Shown: in pieces, positions 8,633 through 17,108 of the stretch
Layout of the letters: every line of letters starts with the position of its first letter
How positions within the stretch are numbered: position 1 is the first letter of the stretch
DNA from: Deltaproteobacteria bacterium
GTDB lineage: Bacteria > Myxococcota_A > UBA9160 > UBA4427
Assembly (NCBI GenBank): GCA_016713665.1
Contig: JADJOR010000002.1
Coordinates: 186,001-250,000 of the forward strand
Reading direction: 5' to 3'
DNA length: 64,000 nt
Notes under the pieces: model-generated
Databases searched by the model: none
Told to the model about the DNA's origin: nothing
What the model saw: the letters and a program-made list of their open reading frames with translations, nothing else
Made by a program: the position numbers and the translations under genes

Positions 8633-9031
8633 TCATCCTTTCGCGCGCGCGTGCTCTCCGTATTTCCCGTCGATCCCCATGATGTGAGCCGTCAGCCAGA
8701 CCTTGAGGAAGGTGAAGAACCCGTTCGGAAGCGATCCCGAGCCGGATTCGAACGCGTTCACGTGCTCCCCGAGCTGCTCGATCAGATTCGCGTGAATGCG
8801 CTTGTGGTTGCTCAATCCGGGAAACGCGATCGACTGCATGAAGGCCTCTTCCTCACGAAAGTGCCGCACGGTGAAGTCGGCGAGCGCTTTGAGTGCGCGG
8901 CGGACCTCGGACTTCGGTTCGCCGCCGTCGCAGAGCTCGTAGAGCCGATTCATGAGCTCGATGAGGCGCTTGTGTGCGTCGTCCATCGGGGCGACGCCCA
9001 CGCTGAGTCGGGGAGTCCATTCGACGAACAT
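8633..9031 (-). CDS. Bacteriohemerythrin
   Basis: Single-domain hemerythrin of 132 residues that binds O2 (or NO) at a non-haem di-iron centre. All expected ligands are visible: His in DDAHKRL, His and Glu in VRHFREEE, the two His of SNHKRIH, and His/Asp in TAHIMGIDGKY. The N-terminal WTPRLSVGV is the family hallmark. A perfect AAGGAGG precedes ATG 9031, and directly beyond it lies an 18-base perfect palindrome, so expression is probably controlled there. It is likely an O2 store or sensor supporting motility or respiration. Confidence 0.93.
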   Translation of the reverse strand: MFVEWTPRLSVGVAPMDDAHKRLIELMNRLYELCDGGEPKSEVRRALKALADFTVRHFREEEAFMQSIAFPGLSNHKRIHANLIEQLGEHVNAFESGSGSLPNGFFTFLKVWLTAHIMGIDGKYGEHARAKG

Positions 9032-9046
9032 CGGGATCCTCCTTCG

Positions 9047-9064
9047 CTACGCCGATCGGCGTAG
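9047..9064. promoter_or_regulatory. 18-base perfect palindrome upstream of hemerythrin
   Basis: CTACGCCGATCGGCGTAG reads the same on both strands. Its near edge is 15 bases from the hemerythrin ATG, directly behind the AAGGAGG ribosome binding site on the minus strand. Placement and perfect symmetry suggest a dimeric repressor site or a hairpin affecting translation. Confidence 0.5.
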
Positions 9065-9455
9065 GTCTGCGTCGGCTTGACGCCGATCCTCTTCGAAGCA
9101 GACGTCGGCCGGCGGCTGGGGCGCGACGTCTCGGGCGTTCGCCCGTGCGCGCCGACTGCGCGGCGCGACGATGCGAGCGGCTCGTCCGCTCGGAGCGGCG
9201 CGATCGATCTCGGCGCCTCGCGAGGCGGTCCGTCGCGGAGTCGGACCGTCGCCGTGGTGGCCGGACGGGGCGCGCCGCCGAGCCACCCGATCGAGATCGC
9301 GAGGCCGGCCGACACGGGTCGATCGCGCGGGTTCGAAGCCTCCGTCCGCGCCTCGGAGCGGACGGGTCGGGTTGGTCGATTTTTTTGAGCCTCCCCAGGC
9401 CGTGCGGGAGGCGCAGATCCATCTGTAAGTATTTGAAATAAAAACGATTTTTCCC

Positions 9456-9484
9456 GAATTTCAGCCGGGATGATGCTGAAATTC
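9456..9484 (+). promoter_or_regulatory. 10-base inverted repeat in AT-rich promoter region
   Basis: GAATTTCAGC (9456-9465) and GCTGAAATTC (9475-9484) are perfect inverted arms around a 9-base spacer. The repeat lies just upstream of a TAAAAT element (9513-9518) that could be the -10 box for the gene at 9605. The arms are AT-rich in a GC-rich genome, which makes chance symmetry less likely. Candidate operator. Confidence 0.4.
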
Positions 9485-9604
9485 CGGGTCGCTCACCTCT
9501 GGACAAGATCAGTAAAATGGGAAAACATGCCCAAAACACGAAGCCGACGGCGTCAGGATCGACCCCGAAACCGCTGGCCTTCCTTCCACCCGAGGACGTA
9601 CACC

Positions 9605-10051
9605 ATGACTGCTCGACGACTTCTCTCCCTGGCTCTCGGCTCCGCGCTGACGCTCGCCCTCCTGATTCCGATGACCGCCGCCGCGAAGGACGCGAGCCGT
9701 GTCCGCGTCTCGCTCGTCAACACCGGCGAGGCGCCCTCGGCCAGCGGCCACGCCGAGTACCGGGTCCGCAAAAAGAACCGGATCAGCTTCCACGTCGAGG
9801 CCGAGGATCTCGCGCCGGCGAACTACGACGTCACGGTCGGGGGCGTGGTCCAGGGCGTCCTCGACGTCCGCGTCCTGCCGAAGAACCGCGTCGAAGGCGA
9901 GATCGAGTTCGACACCAAGGTCGAGCCCGGCCACGTCCTGCTCGACTTCGATCCCCGCGGTCAGCTCGTGACCGTCGAGCGCGCCGGCATCGTCTATCTC
10001 CAGGTCGTGTTCCCGCCGAGCACGCCGGCGCCGGGGAGCTGCACGCCCTAG
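9605..10051 (+). CDS. Small exported protein, unknown function
   Basis: A 148-residue protein with a clear signal peptide (LLSLALGSALTLALLIPMTAAA) and a mature part predicted to be all-beta: alternating strands with ASGHAEYRVRKKNRISFHVE, YDVTVGGVVQGVLDVRV and GEIEFDTKVEPG. The composition and length recall small secreted beta-sandwich proteins, but I recognise no family. There are no Cys in the body except near the C-terminal end (PGSCTP). Start ATG 9605 begins the signal peptide; the open frame upstream is non-coding in character. It is preceded by the AT-rich regulatory region and followed by a hairpin. Confidence 0.6.
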   Translation: MTARRLLSLALGSALTLALLIPMTAAAKDASRVRVSLVNTGEAPSASGHAEYRVRKKNRISFHVEAEDLAPANYDVTVGGVVQGVLDVRVLPKNRVEGEIEFDTKVEPGHVLLDFDPRGQLVTVERAGIVYLQVVFPPSTPAPGSCTP

Positions 10052-10069
10052 TCCGCCCGTTCGTGATTC

Positions 10070-10105
10070 CATCGGGGCGGCTCGCGCAGGCGGGTCGCCC
10101 CGATG
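10070..10105 (+). terminator. Hairpin after the exported-protein gene
   Basis: CATCGGGGCG and CGCCCCGATG form a perfect 10-pair stem with a 16-base loop, followed only by CATTTC. Position 19 bases after the stop suggests a terminator, but the T-tract is weak. Confidence 0.4.
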
Positions 10106-10203
10106 CATTTCGGCACGCCGATCCGCGCCGTTGCTCGAGGCCGGGCTCGCCAGGGCAGCTCGATTCCGGGGCGCGTCGGGCGGTGGGCGTCGCCGACGAC
10201 CGA

Positions 10204-11844
10204 TCAGCGATAGCCCTCGGGTGCCGCGACTCGCCCATCCTGACCCGCGCCGCCGGTCGCGCTCGCGCGCGGGGAGACCGGTCGTGTCGCCTGCGCGACG
10301 CGCACGCAGGCCTCCTGGAACGCCAGGAACTCCGCGCGCGTGGCCAGGCCGAGGTCGATCGTAGGAAGCGGACGTTCGACCTGGTCGAGCTCGAAGAGCT
10401 GATCGCAGGCATGGATGAAACGAGCGCGGTCGCCGGATTGCAGGGCATGGGCAATGACGCGCTTGATCGACTCGACCCGCGGCTCCATCGCAGCGCTGCG
10501 CTCGAGCTGGATGACGGCCGCATCCGGCTGGCCGGAGGTCTCGAGCAGCCGGCCGAGGCGGAAGTAGTCGTAGGCCGTCGTCCGTCCGAGCCAGGACTGA
10601 CGCGCGAGGGAGCGCTCGACGGCTTCGGCGTCTCCTGCCTGCCAGGACCGTGGCTCGATCACGTACTGATCGACGAAGTACTGCACCGTCAACAGCGGGC
10701 CGAGGATCGCGATCGCCCACACGGCGCGCCGCAGGAGCGTTCGCTCGGTCGAGGCCGCCACCGCGCCAGCCGGCTCGCTCGCGATCAGGACCCGCGCGAT
10801 CTTCGGCTGCCGCAGCTTCCAGATCGCGCCGTCGAGGACGAAGTGGTGGATGTTGACCGTCGCCGCCAGCAGCAGCGCGAAGTTCCAATCGAACTCGCCG
10901 ACGCCCGGTGCGAACAGGAGAGGCGGGATCGTCCAGACTGCGAGCCCCGCGATCAGGATCGAGGCGTAGTAGCGACCTTGGCCGTGCCATGGGCCCGACG
11001 AGCGCGCGTAGTAGGTGGTGATCCAGAGATACTGGATCGCGTGGGCACCGGCGACCCAGGGAAAGAACAGCGTCCGCGCGTTCCAGTCGATCGCGACGTT
11101 GCCCTCGCCGAATCCGTAGAAACGGCCCAGGTAGGGAACCGACCACCAGACGAGCTGCACGCCGGCGAGCAGCAGCGTCGGCCCGAGATCCGCGAGCCGC
11201 TCCGCCCGTCGGGCGAGCAGCCCGATCCAGCCGAGCGTCGTCGCGGCGTAGGCCACGAGCAGGACCGGCAGGACGGCCCCGTTCACGCTCTGCGGGATCG
11301 CTAGCGGGATGAAGCGCGCCTCGCGCCCGGGATCCGCGATCGCCTCGAGCTGGGCGTGGGCGACGAACAGCACGAACAGGAACGAGAGCACGAACGACGC
11401 GTGGAGGAGCCGGCGGGCGGTGTCGTCGAAGGGGACACCTCTTCGGCGCAGGAACATCGCCGCGATGCCGTAATTCTGGCCCGTGTAGTGCCAGCCGGCC
11501 CAGGTCAGGTAGACGGTCGCGAGGACGGAGGCCACGATCGGCGCGACGAGGGCCACGCCGAAGAGCAGGAGCAGCGCGCTGGTCGCCACTACGCTGAAGA
11601 AGAAGTAGCCCCGTCGATCCGCACGCTGCTCGTAGACGCGCACGAGCGTGGCCCCGTAATGGGGCGCGCTCACGAGCGCGATCACGAGCTCGGGCACGTA
11701 GGGCGGCACGGCGCGGAACAGCGCCCCGCCCGCGACGCTGAAGGCGCCCGCGACGAGCAGGAAGAGCACGCCACAGCCGAGCAGCAGATCGGGAATCGGC
11801 CCGTAGAGCCAGCCGCTCGATGCGTCCCGCGTCGTCGTCGTCAT
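10204..11844 (-). CDS. Polytopic membrane protein with His motifs and a C-terminal helical domain
   Basis: A 546-residue integral membrane protein with about ten hydrophobic segments (for example LLLGCGVLFLLVAGAFSV) and a soluble C-terminal 130 residues that look like TPR helices (RLGRLLETSGQPDAAVIQLE). Conserved-looking histidines sit at membrane edges: APHYGATL, WHYTGQNYG, and NIHHFVLDGAIWK. Such His clusters recall the di-iron or retinal-type membrane enzymes (Brp/Blh beta-carotene dioxygenase-like), but I cannot assign a family. Start ATG 11844 is uncertain; an upstream GTG (11859) is in frame and separated only by TEEA. It stands alone on this strand, 114 bases downstream of the gene at 12756. 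Confidence 0.6.
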   Translation of the reverse strand: MTTTTRDASSGWLYGPIPDLLLGCGVLFLLVAGAFSVAGGALFRAVPPYVPELVIALVSAPHYGATLVRVYEQRADRRGYFFFSVVATSALLLLFGVALVAPIVASVLATVYLTWAGWHYTGQNYGIAAMFLRRRGVPFDDTARRLLHASFVLSFLFVLFVAHAQLEAIADPGREARFIPLAIPQSVNGAVLPVLLVAYAATTLGWIGLLARRAERLADLGPTLLLAGVQLVWWSVPYLGRFYGFGEGNVAIDWNARTLFFPWVAGAHAIQYLWITTYYARSSGPWHGQGRYYASILIAGLAVWTIPPLLFAPGVGEFDWNFALLLAATVNIHHFVLDGAIWKLRQPKIARVLIASEPAGAVAASTERTLLRRAVWAIAILGPLLTVQYFVDQYVIEPRSWQAGDAEAVERSLARQSWLGRTTAYDYFRLGRLLETSGQPDAAVIQLERSAAMEPRVESIKRVIAHALQSGDRARFIHACDQLFELDQVERPLPTIDLGLATRAEFLAFQEACVRVAQATRPVSPRASATGGAGQDGRVAAPEGYR

Positions 11845-11958
11845 CGCCTCTTCCGTGACTGCATCGCTGCCGCGACGGCATCGCGTCCGCGGGACCCGTC
11901 GGTCACGGCGGGACACGCGGCTCGTCGCCGCTCGAGCCGCTTCGAACCGGCCCGATGC

Positions 11959-12756
11959 CTACCAGAGCAGATCCGCGTACTTGTCCGTGCCCACCGCGGT
12001 CCTGAAGAACGGCGCCGCGAAGCAGACGCGGCCGAGGCCCGCGCCTTCGATCGAGCGGGCGTAGGCAGCCACCTCGCCGAAGGCCTCGACCGGATCGCCC
12101 TCGAGAAAGGCGAGCTGCATCGTCCGCTCGGGGCCGCCGGTGCCGGTGCCGAGATTCATCGGCGAGTTGCTCGTGATGGCGTCGCGCTGCTTGGGGCGCC
12201 AGGACGACAGGCTCGCGATCCGGCCCTGGGGCGAGCTCATCGCCCTGGACTCGGCGGCAAAGCGGGTGAAGTCGGTCTCCGAGACGCCCTTCGCGCGGTC
12301 GGTCGCGATCATCGCGATGCCCGGATAGGCGTGCTCGAGGGCGAGCTGGACGGGGACGGGATCGCGATCGCGATAGGCGGTCGTCAGGTACTGGAACAGG
12401 ACCGTATGGACGTGGTCGCGTTCGGCAAAGCCGCGGCCGTTCGAATAGAGCCAGTGGACCTGCTTGCCGGCCCAGTCCCAATGCTCCTGCTCGTGACCGG
12501 CGAGGACCCAGTAGATCGAGACGTAGGAGCCCGCGTCGACCGGGCTCGCGACCTCGCCGCGGCCGTCGGAGATCCGGAGATCCTTGAGGGCCCGGGGCGC
12601 GACCCAGCGGCTGCCGGCGAAGAGCCAGGGGCCGATCATGCAGCCCGCGTAGAAATGGTCGCGCTCGTACCAGCGGTTGTATGCGACTTCGAAGCCGCGG
12701 TGGGGGTCGACGAGCGTCAGCAGCATCTCGCCGATCTGGATCGGGCAATCTTCCAT
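11959..12756 (-). CDS. EthD-like dimeric alpha-beta barrel protein, hypothetical
   Basis: A 265-residue soluble protein with no signal peptide. The start (EMLLTLVDPHRGFEVAYNRW) and the later NRWYERDHF resemble the EthD/ferredoxin-like alpha-beta barrel proteins, which act in degradation of aromatic or ether compounds or in polyketide cyclisation; a second similar half may follow around residues 150-230. No catalytic residues can be named. Start ATG 12756 follows GAGGAGG. The family assignment is tentative; the gene is better read as conserved hypothetical. Confidence 0.5.
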   Translation of the reverse strand: MEDCPIQIGEMLLTLVDPHRGFEVAYNRWYERDHFYAGCMIGPWLFAGSRWVAPRALKDLRISDGRGEVASPVDAGSYVSIYWVLAGHEQEHWDWAGKQVHWLYSNGRGFAERDHVHTVLFQYLTTAYRDRDPVPVQLALEHAYPGIAMIATDRAKGVSETDFTRFAAESRAMSSPQGRIASLSSWRPKQRDAITSNSPMNLGTGTGGPERTMQLAFLEGDPVEAFGEVAAYARSIEGAGLGRVCFAAPFFRTAVGTDKYADLLW

Positions 12757-12976
12757 CGCAGGGCCTCCTCGCCGGGTCGCGGGGCAGCGTAGCAAGGGGC
12801 GGCGGGGCGCCACGCGTCGCCGGGGGATGTCCCGCGGCGCACCGCGCGTCGACAGGACCACCGTCGGTCGTCCCGCGGATTCCCGCTAAGCTCGGCCGCC
12901 GGCGATCCGGTCGGGATCATGCCGGCGGATCCGGCCCAAGGACCGGGTCGGCCGCAGGGTCCACTCACGCGGGAGC

Positions 12977-13264
12977 ATGGTCGTGTTCAAGGTCAACGAA
13001 TATTTCGACGGGAAGGTGAAGTCGATCGGCTTCGAGACGGCGACGCTGCCGGCGACGGTCGGCGTGATGGCGCCGGGCGAGTACGAGTTCGGCACGAGCC
13101 AGAAGGAGACGATGACGGTCGTCTCGGGGGAGCTCGTCGTGAAGCTGCCGGGACAGTCGAGCTGGCAGACCTTCGGCGCCGGCCAGTCCTTCGTCGTGCC
13201 GGCCAACGCGAAGTTCCAGCTGAAGGTGGCGGGCGACACCGCCTACCTCTGCACCTACGAGTGA
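12977..13264 (+). CDS. ppnP: Pyrimidine/purine nucleoside phosphorylase PpnP
   Basis: A 95-residue single-domain cupin, matching the size of E. coli PpnP (94). It has the N-terminal VNEYFDGKVKSIGF, GVMAPGEYEFGTSQKE, the core MTVVSGELVVKLPG, and FVVPANAKFQLKV followed by AYLCTY, all hallmark positions. The family cleaves nucleosides with phosphate to bases and ribose-1-phosphate, for salvage. Start ATG 12977 has no strong ribosome binding site, but the length fits the family exactly. The sulfotransferase follows 8 bases after its stop, suggesting co-transcription. Confidence 0.95.
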   Translation: MVVFKVNEYFDGKVKSIGFETATLPATVGVMAPGEYEFGTSQKETMTVVSGELVVKLPGQSSWQTFGAGQSFVVPANAKFQLKVAGDTAYLCTYE

Positions 13265-13272
13265 GCCCCGCG

Positions 13273-14541
13273 ATGCAAGCGCTGCCCGCCGACATCCGCA
13301 TCGACGACCTCGCCCAGCCGCGCATGCCGGAGGGGTTCGGCGAGTTCGTGAAGTCGATGGCGAAGGTGGCCGACGTGCTCGTCTTCGAGCCGGCCGCGAT
13401 GATCGACGCCGCCTGCACGAAGACCGGGCTCGACGACTTCGGGCCCTCGGGCTGGGAGCGGGGCCTCGAGGTCGTGCTGCAGGGGCTGCGCGAGGGGCCT
13501 GCGCTGTCGCCGCTCGGGAAGGTCACGTCGCATGGCGCGGTGCAGCAGTTTCTCGAGAACCGCCTGCGGATCGAGGCGCTGATCCGGCGCCATCCCGAGA
13601 TCCTCGCGGTTCCGCTCGAGCCGCCGATCGTGATCGCGGGGCTTCCGCGGAGCGGAACGACCCATCTGCTCAACCTCTTCGGTGCGGATCCGCGGCTGCG
13701 GCATCTGCCGTGGTGGGAGGCGCTCGAGCCGGTGCTCGACGACGTCGAGAAGCCGTCGCCGGGGGAAGTCGATCCGCGCTGGACGCGGGCGAAGGCGGGG
13801 ATCGACGGGCGCAATCAATTGCTCCCGCATTTCGACGCGATGCACGAGATGACCGTCGACCACGTCCACGAGGAGATCCATCTGCTCGGGATGGATTTCG
13901 GCACGATGTACTTCGAGAACATCGGCGTCGGCGGCTCACCGGTCTACCGCGACTACTATCGCGGCGAGGACCAGACGCCCCACTACCGCTACCTGAAGCG
14001 CGTGCTCCAGGTCCTCTCCTGGCTGCGCGGGCCGCGGCGCTGGATCCTGAAGAGCCCGCAGCATCTCGAGCAGCTCGGTCCGCTCGCGACGGTCTTCCCG
14101 GGCGCGACGGTCGTCCTGACCCATCGCGATCCGGTTTCGACCGTCGCGTCGTTCTCGACGATGGTCGCCTACACGACGCGCATGGCCGCGGCGAAGCCCG
14201 ACCCGATCTGGCTCGGCCACTACTGGGCGGACCGGATCGAGAAGATGCTGCAGGCGTGCGTGCGGGACCGGGCGCTCCAGCCCGCCGAGCGTTCCCTCGA
14301 CGTGCTCTTCCACGAGTACATGGGCTCGGAGCTCGAGGTCGTGAAGAAGATCTACGCCCTCGCGGACATGCCCTTCGACGCGGAGACGCAGCGCCGGATC
14401 GACGACTACAACACGACCCATCCGCGGGGGCGCTTCGGCCGGGTCGTCTACGACCTCGCCGACTTCGCCCTCGACGGCCGCGCGCTGCGGGAGCGATTCC
14501 GGTTCTACACCGATCGCTTCCCGGTCCGACTCGAGTCCTGA
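13273..14541 (+). CDS. Sulfotransferase family protein
   Basis: A 422-residue protein of the longer bacterial sulfotransferase type. An N-terminal helical extension precedes the PAPS loop IVIAGLPRSGTTHLLNL near residue 120; the 3'-phosphate-binding region is VVLTHRDPVSTVASFS around residue 280, and RWILKSPQHLEQL lies between them, as usual in this subfamily. A sulfate acceptor such as a sterol, glycolipid or phenol cannot be predicted. It is unrelated in length to the sulfotransferase at 4273. It follows ppnP with an 8-base gap. Confidence 0.85.
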   Translation: MQALPADIRIDDLAQPRMPEGFGEFVKSMAKVADVLVFEPAAMIDAACTKTGLDDFGPSGWERGLEVVLQGLREGPALSPLGKVTSHGAVQQFLENRLRIEALIRRHPEILAVPLEPPIVIAGLPRSGTTHLLNLFGADPRLRHLPWWEALEPVLDDVEKPSPGEVDPRWTRAKAGIDGRNQLLPHFDAMHEMTVDHVHEEIHLLGMDFGTMYFENIGVGGSPVYRDYYRGEDQTPHYRYLKRVLQVLSWLRGPRRWILKSPQHLEQLGPLATVFPGATVVLTHRDPVSTVASFSTMVAYTTRMAAAKPDPIWLGHYWADRIEKMLQACVRDRALQPAERSLDVLFHEYMGSELEVVKKIYALADMPFDAETQRRIDDYNTTHPRGRFGRVVYDLADFALDGRALRERFRFYTDRFPVRLES

Positions 14542-14584
14542 CCGGGATCGCCGCGCCGAAACCCGCGCCCGCGCTCCGCCTCGT

Positions 14585-14875
14585 CTAGCTCGCGAGCGCC
14601 TTGATCTCGGCCAGCGAGAGCTTCTTGCCGGTATCGAAGCGGCGGACGTCGCGGGCCTCAATCTCGCTCGCCTTGTAGCGGATCGCGGCGCGGTTGGGCG
14701 TCCAGAGTCCGAGCTGCGTCCGCGGATAGGACGTCAGCATCGACTCGGTCACCTTCTTCAGGACGTCCCGCAGGACGATGTCGCCGTTCGCATCGACGAC
14801 GACGTGCTCGGCGCCGAGCTCGGTATTGGTCAGGGTCTTGAAGACGACGATGGGCTTGGCATCGAATTCGGACAT
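14585..14875 (-). CDS. Small hypothetical protein
   Basis: A 96-residue soluble protein (MSEFDAKPIVVFKTLTNTEL...), mixed alpha/beta, basic in its C-terminal half, with no signal peptide or membrane segment and no Cys. I do not recognise it. ATG 14875 is favoured over ATG 14884 because GAGG lies 9 bases before it and would directly abut the upstream one. It is transcribed alone, from a 336-base upstream region with two 12-base palindromes. Confidence 0.5.
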   Translation of the reverse strand: MSEFDAKPIVVFKTLTNTELGAEHVVVDANGDIVLRDVLKKVTESMLTSYPRTQLGLWTPNRAAIRYKASEIEARDVRRFDTGKKLSLAEIKALAS

Positions 14876-15211
14876 GGGAGTCATCCTCGACAGCTGGGAG
14901 TTGCGGCCCCGGACGTTAAATCATGGACCGGGGGCCCGCAAAGGCAGGCGATTCGCGGGCCCGAGGTCGGAGCGAATTCGCTGCCGGTCGGCGTCGCGGC
15001 CTCGCCCCGGAAAAGCATCCGGATGCTCACTTCGACGCCACTTCGTCGTCATGGCCCGAGCGCATGCTCGTCGGGCCTCCCCGAGCTCGAAGCGCAGAAG
15101 CGGTCGAAGACGAGGCATCGAGTGGCTGAAGTCGACTCGGGGAGGCAAGCCCTGCGACCGACGAGGGGCCCGAGGCCGCCGGGTGGGTTGCCTGACGGAG
15201 CCCCTCTCGCG
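14876..15211. other. 336-base intergenic region with two short palindromes
   Basis: It contains no convincing gene on either strand. It holds two perfect 12-base palindromes, AGCGAATTCGCT (14971-14982) and GCATCCGGATGC (15015-15026), upstream of the minus-strand gene starting at 14875. Otherwise nothing recognisable. Confidence 0.5.
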
Positions 15212-15763
15212 CTACGGGCGCGCCGGGATCCGGGCGAGCGCGTGCTCGAGGAGGCGCTCGAAGACGGCCGCTTCGCTCGGGCCGAAGGGCGCGTCGCGCT
15301 TCGGGAGCAGCCCGCGCGCCTCACATCGCCAGAGCTCCGTCTTTCCGTCCGGGTCGATCGCGCGCAGCGCCACGATCGCCTCGGGCCGCTTCACGAACCG
15401 CGCTCCGCTCGCGTCGGTGTCGGCGGTGTAGGTCCGTTTCGAAACGAGCTCCTCGAGCAGGGCGAGCTCGAGGAGAATCGGGTCGCCTTCGGGGCCGTCG
15501 TCCGGATAGCCCTTCGCGCGCAGCGCTTCCCGGGCCCGTTCGACGAGGGCGGCGGTGGCGGTCTCGTCGAGCGCGGCCTCTTCGCCCTTCCTCACCGCGA
15601 CGAGCACGAGCTCGAGGGCGGGCGCGCCGCGCAGCACCGCGGCGTCGCTCGACGTGACCTGGATCCGGGGGCTGGTGCAACCCGAGACGGACGCGGCGAG
15701 GAAGGCCACGAGGCCGATCGACGCGAAGGCCCTCCGAGTTCCGATCCGCTCGCTCCGCGTCAA
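15212..15763 (-). CDS. Small lipoprotein, unknown function
   Basis: A 183-residue lipoprotein with a signal segment FASIGLVAFLAASVSGC ending in a lipobox, then PRIQVTSSDAAVL and a folded domain with ALELVLVAVRKGEEAAL and a region listing TYTADTDASGARFV, suggesting strand-rich architecture. No family recognised; the length resembles small outer-membrane-associated lipoproteins such as LptE-like or curli-assembly-like ones, but this is speculation. The start is a TTG at 15763 with a perfect AGGAGG five bases ahead; the first in-frame ATG is 60 bases further upstream and lacks a site. Confidence 0.6.
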   Translation of the reverse strand: MTRSERIGTRRAFASIGLVAFLAASVSGCTSPRIQVTSSDAAVLRGAPALELVLVAVRKGEEAALDETATAALVERAREALRAKGYPDDGPEGDPILLELALLEELVSKRTYTADTDASGARFVKRPEAIVALRAIDPDGKTELWRCEARGLLPKRDAPFGPSEAAVFERLLEHALARIPARP

Positions 15764-15841
15764 CCTGTCCTCCTGCTCCGGGAAGCGTCGGCAAGCCGCG
15801 CTCCCCGACGTCCAGACGCGCATTCGCCCGGCGCCGCGGCG

Positions 15842-16908
15842 TCAGCCACCGCTGCGGATCGAGCCCGCCGCTTCGTCGGCACACTCGAGCATCCATTCGA
15901 CCCGCTTCATCGTCTCGTCGAGATTGGCCGACGCCGCGAGCCCGCCCCCGGCGCCGGCCCGCAGTCGGGCGACGACGCCTTCGACGAGGCAGGCCATCTT
16001 CCACCAGCTGAAGGCCCGATAGTAGTCGAGCTCCGACAGGTCGAGCCCGGACTTGTTCGCGTACATTTCGATGGCATCTGCGCGACGAGGAAATGACGGA
16101 TGGCGCGTCGGCGACGGCGAGCCGAAATCGTGGGGCTCCCCGGGATCGCTCCAGTACAGGATCGACCAGCAGAAATCCGCCACCGGGTCGCCCAGCGTGC
16201 AGAGCTCCCAGTCGAGCACCGCGACGACGCGGTCATCCGCACCGAGGACCGTATTGTCGAAGCGGTAGTCGCCGTGGACGAGGCCGACACGCTGCTGCCG
16301 CGGACTCGGCGCGCGAGCAGGCCGTGGAGCGCGTAGACGAGGGGCAGCTCGCGGGACTTCGCCGCCTCGTATTGGCGCAGCCAGCGCGAGAGCTGGCGCT
16401 CGACGTAGGCGTCGCGTCGGCCGAGGTCGCCGAGGCCGACGGCGTCGGCGTCGAGGGTGTGCATCGCGACCTGGACGTCGATCAGGCTCTCGGCCGCCCG
16501 ACGGCAGCGGGACGCGTCCATGTCGGCCGCCTCGGCGGGGCCACGCAGGATGCGCCCCTCCGCGAAGGCCATCACGTAGAACTCGGCGCCGAGGATCGAG
16601 GCGTCGCCGCAGTAGGCGAGCGCCGCCGGGACCGGCACACCGCATTCTTTGTGGGCGTCGAGGGCCGCCATGATCTTCCATTCGCGGGCCATGTCGTGGG
16701 CCGTGGCGATTCGCGCGCGCTCGGGCGGCCGGCGCAGGGCGAAGCGGCGACCTCCGCTCGTCTCGACGCGATAGGTCAGATTCGAGCCGCCGGCGGCGAC
16801 GAGGTGGAAGGAGAGCTCGCCCTCGGCGCCGGCGACGTTCTCCTTCATCCAGCGGGTGACCGCCGGGACGTCGAGTCCGCGAACGTCGTTCGGATTGGAT
16901 TCGCTCAT
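15842..16908 (-). pseudogene. Aminoglycoside-phosphotransferase-like kinase with frameshift
   Basis: APH/ACAD10-like phosphotransferase of about 355 residues. The N-terminal part (ATG 16908, MSESNPND) carries the nucleotide-binding lobe (AAGGSNLTYRVET, ALRRPP), and a second frame supplies the catalytic LVHGDYRFDN with its Asp/Asn and the metal-binding VLDWELCTLGDP. The two frames join at about 16302, where adding one G to the run (plus strand) would give LLARRVPRQQRVGLVHGDY without a break. The gene is otherwise complete, so it is either a recent frameshift or a sequencing deletion. Such kinases phosphorylate hydroxy-acyl compounds or drugs; the substrate here is unknown. It is divergent from the MFS gene. 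Confidence 0.8.
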
Positions 16909-17108
16909 GGAAGTCTCCGTTGTCGAGCTCTCGCGCCCGCACTCCGCCTCGCCGGCGGCTCGGCGAGCCGACGCCGGTCGCGGACGCTTCGCAGCCGGAA
17001 CGGCCTGCGACGCTATCACAAGCCGTCCGCCGCTCACGCGCCGCTCGATTCTGGCGTATACCCCGACTGGGGTGGAGCCGATCGGCGGCCGCCGACAGGA
17101 GCATCCGG

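Larger units (their letters stand above)
9032..9604. other. 573-base divergent intergenic region
   Basis: It holds no credible gene. The left end contains the hemerythrin ribosome binding site and an 18-base palindrome. The middle (about 9070-9380) is GC-rich without recognisable signals. Around 9378-9550 the base composition becomes unusually AT-rich for this genome, with a T7 run, an inverted repeat and a TAAAAT -10-like element, so promoters for the gene at 9605 probably lie there. Confidence 0.6.

Noticed and set aside
9386..9416. GCCTCCC/GGGAGGC hairpin next to a T7 run as a terminator
   Set aside because: The T-run precedes the hairpin on the plus strand, and no gene ends here on either strand, since both neighbours diverge.
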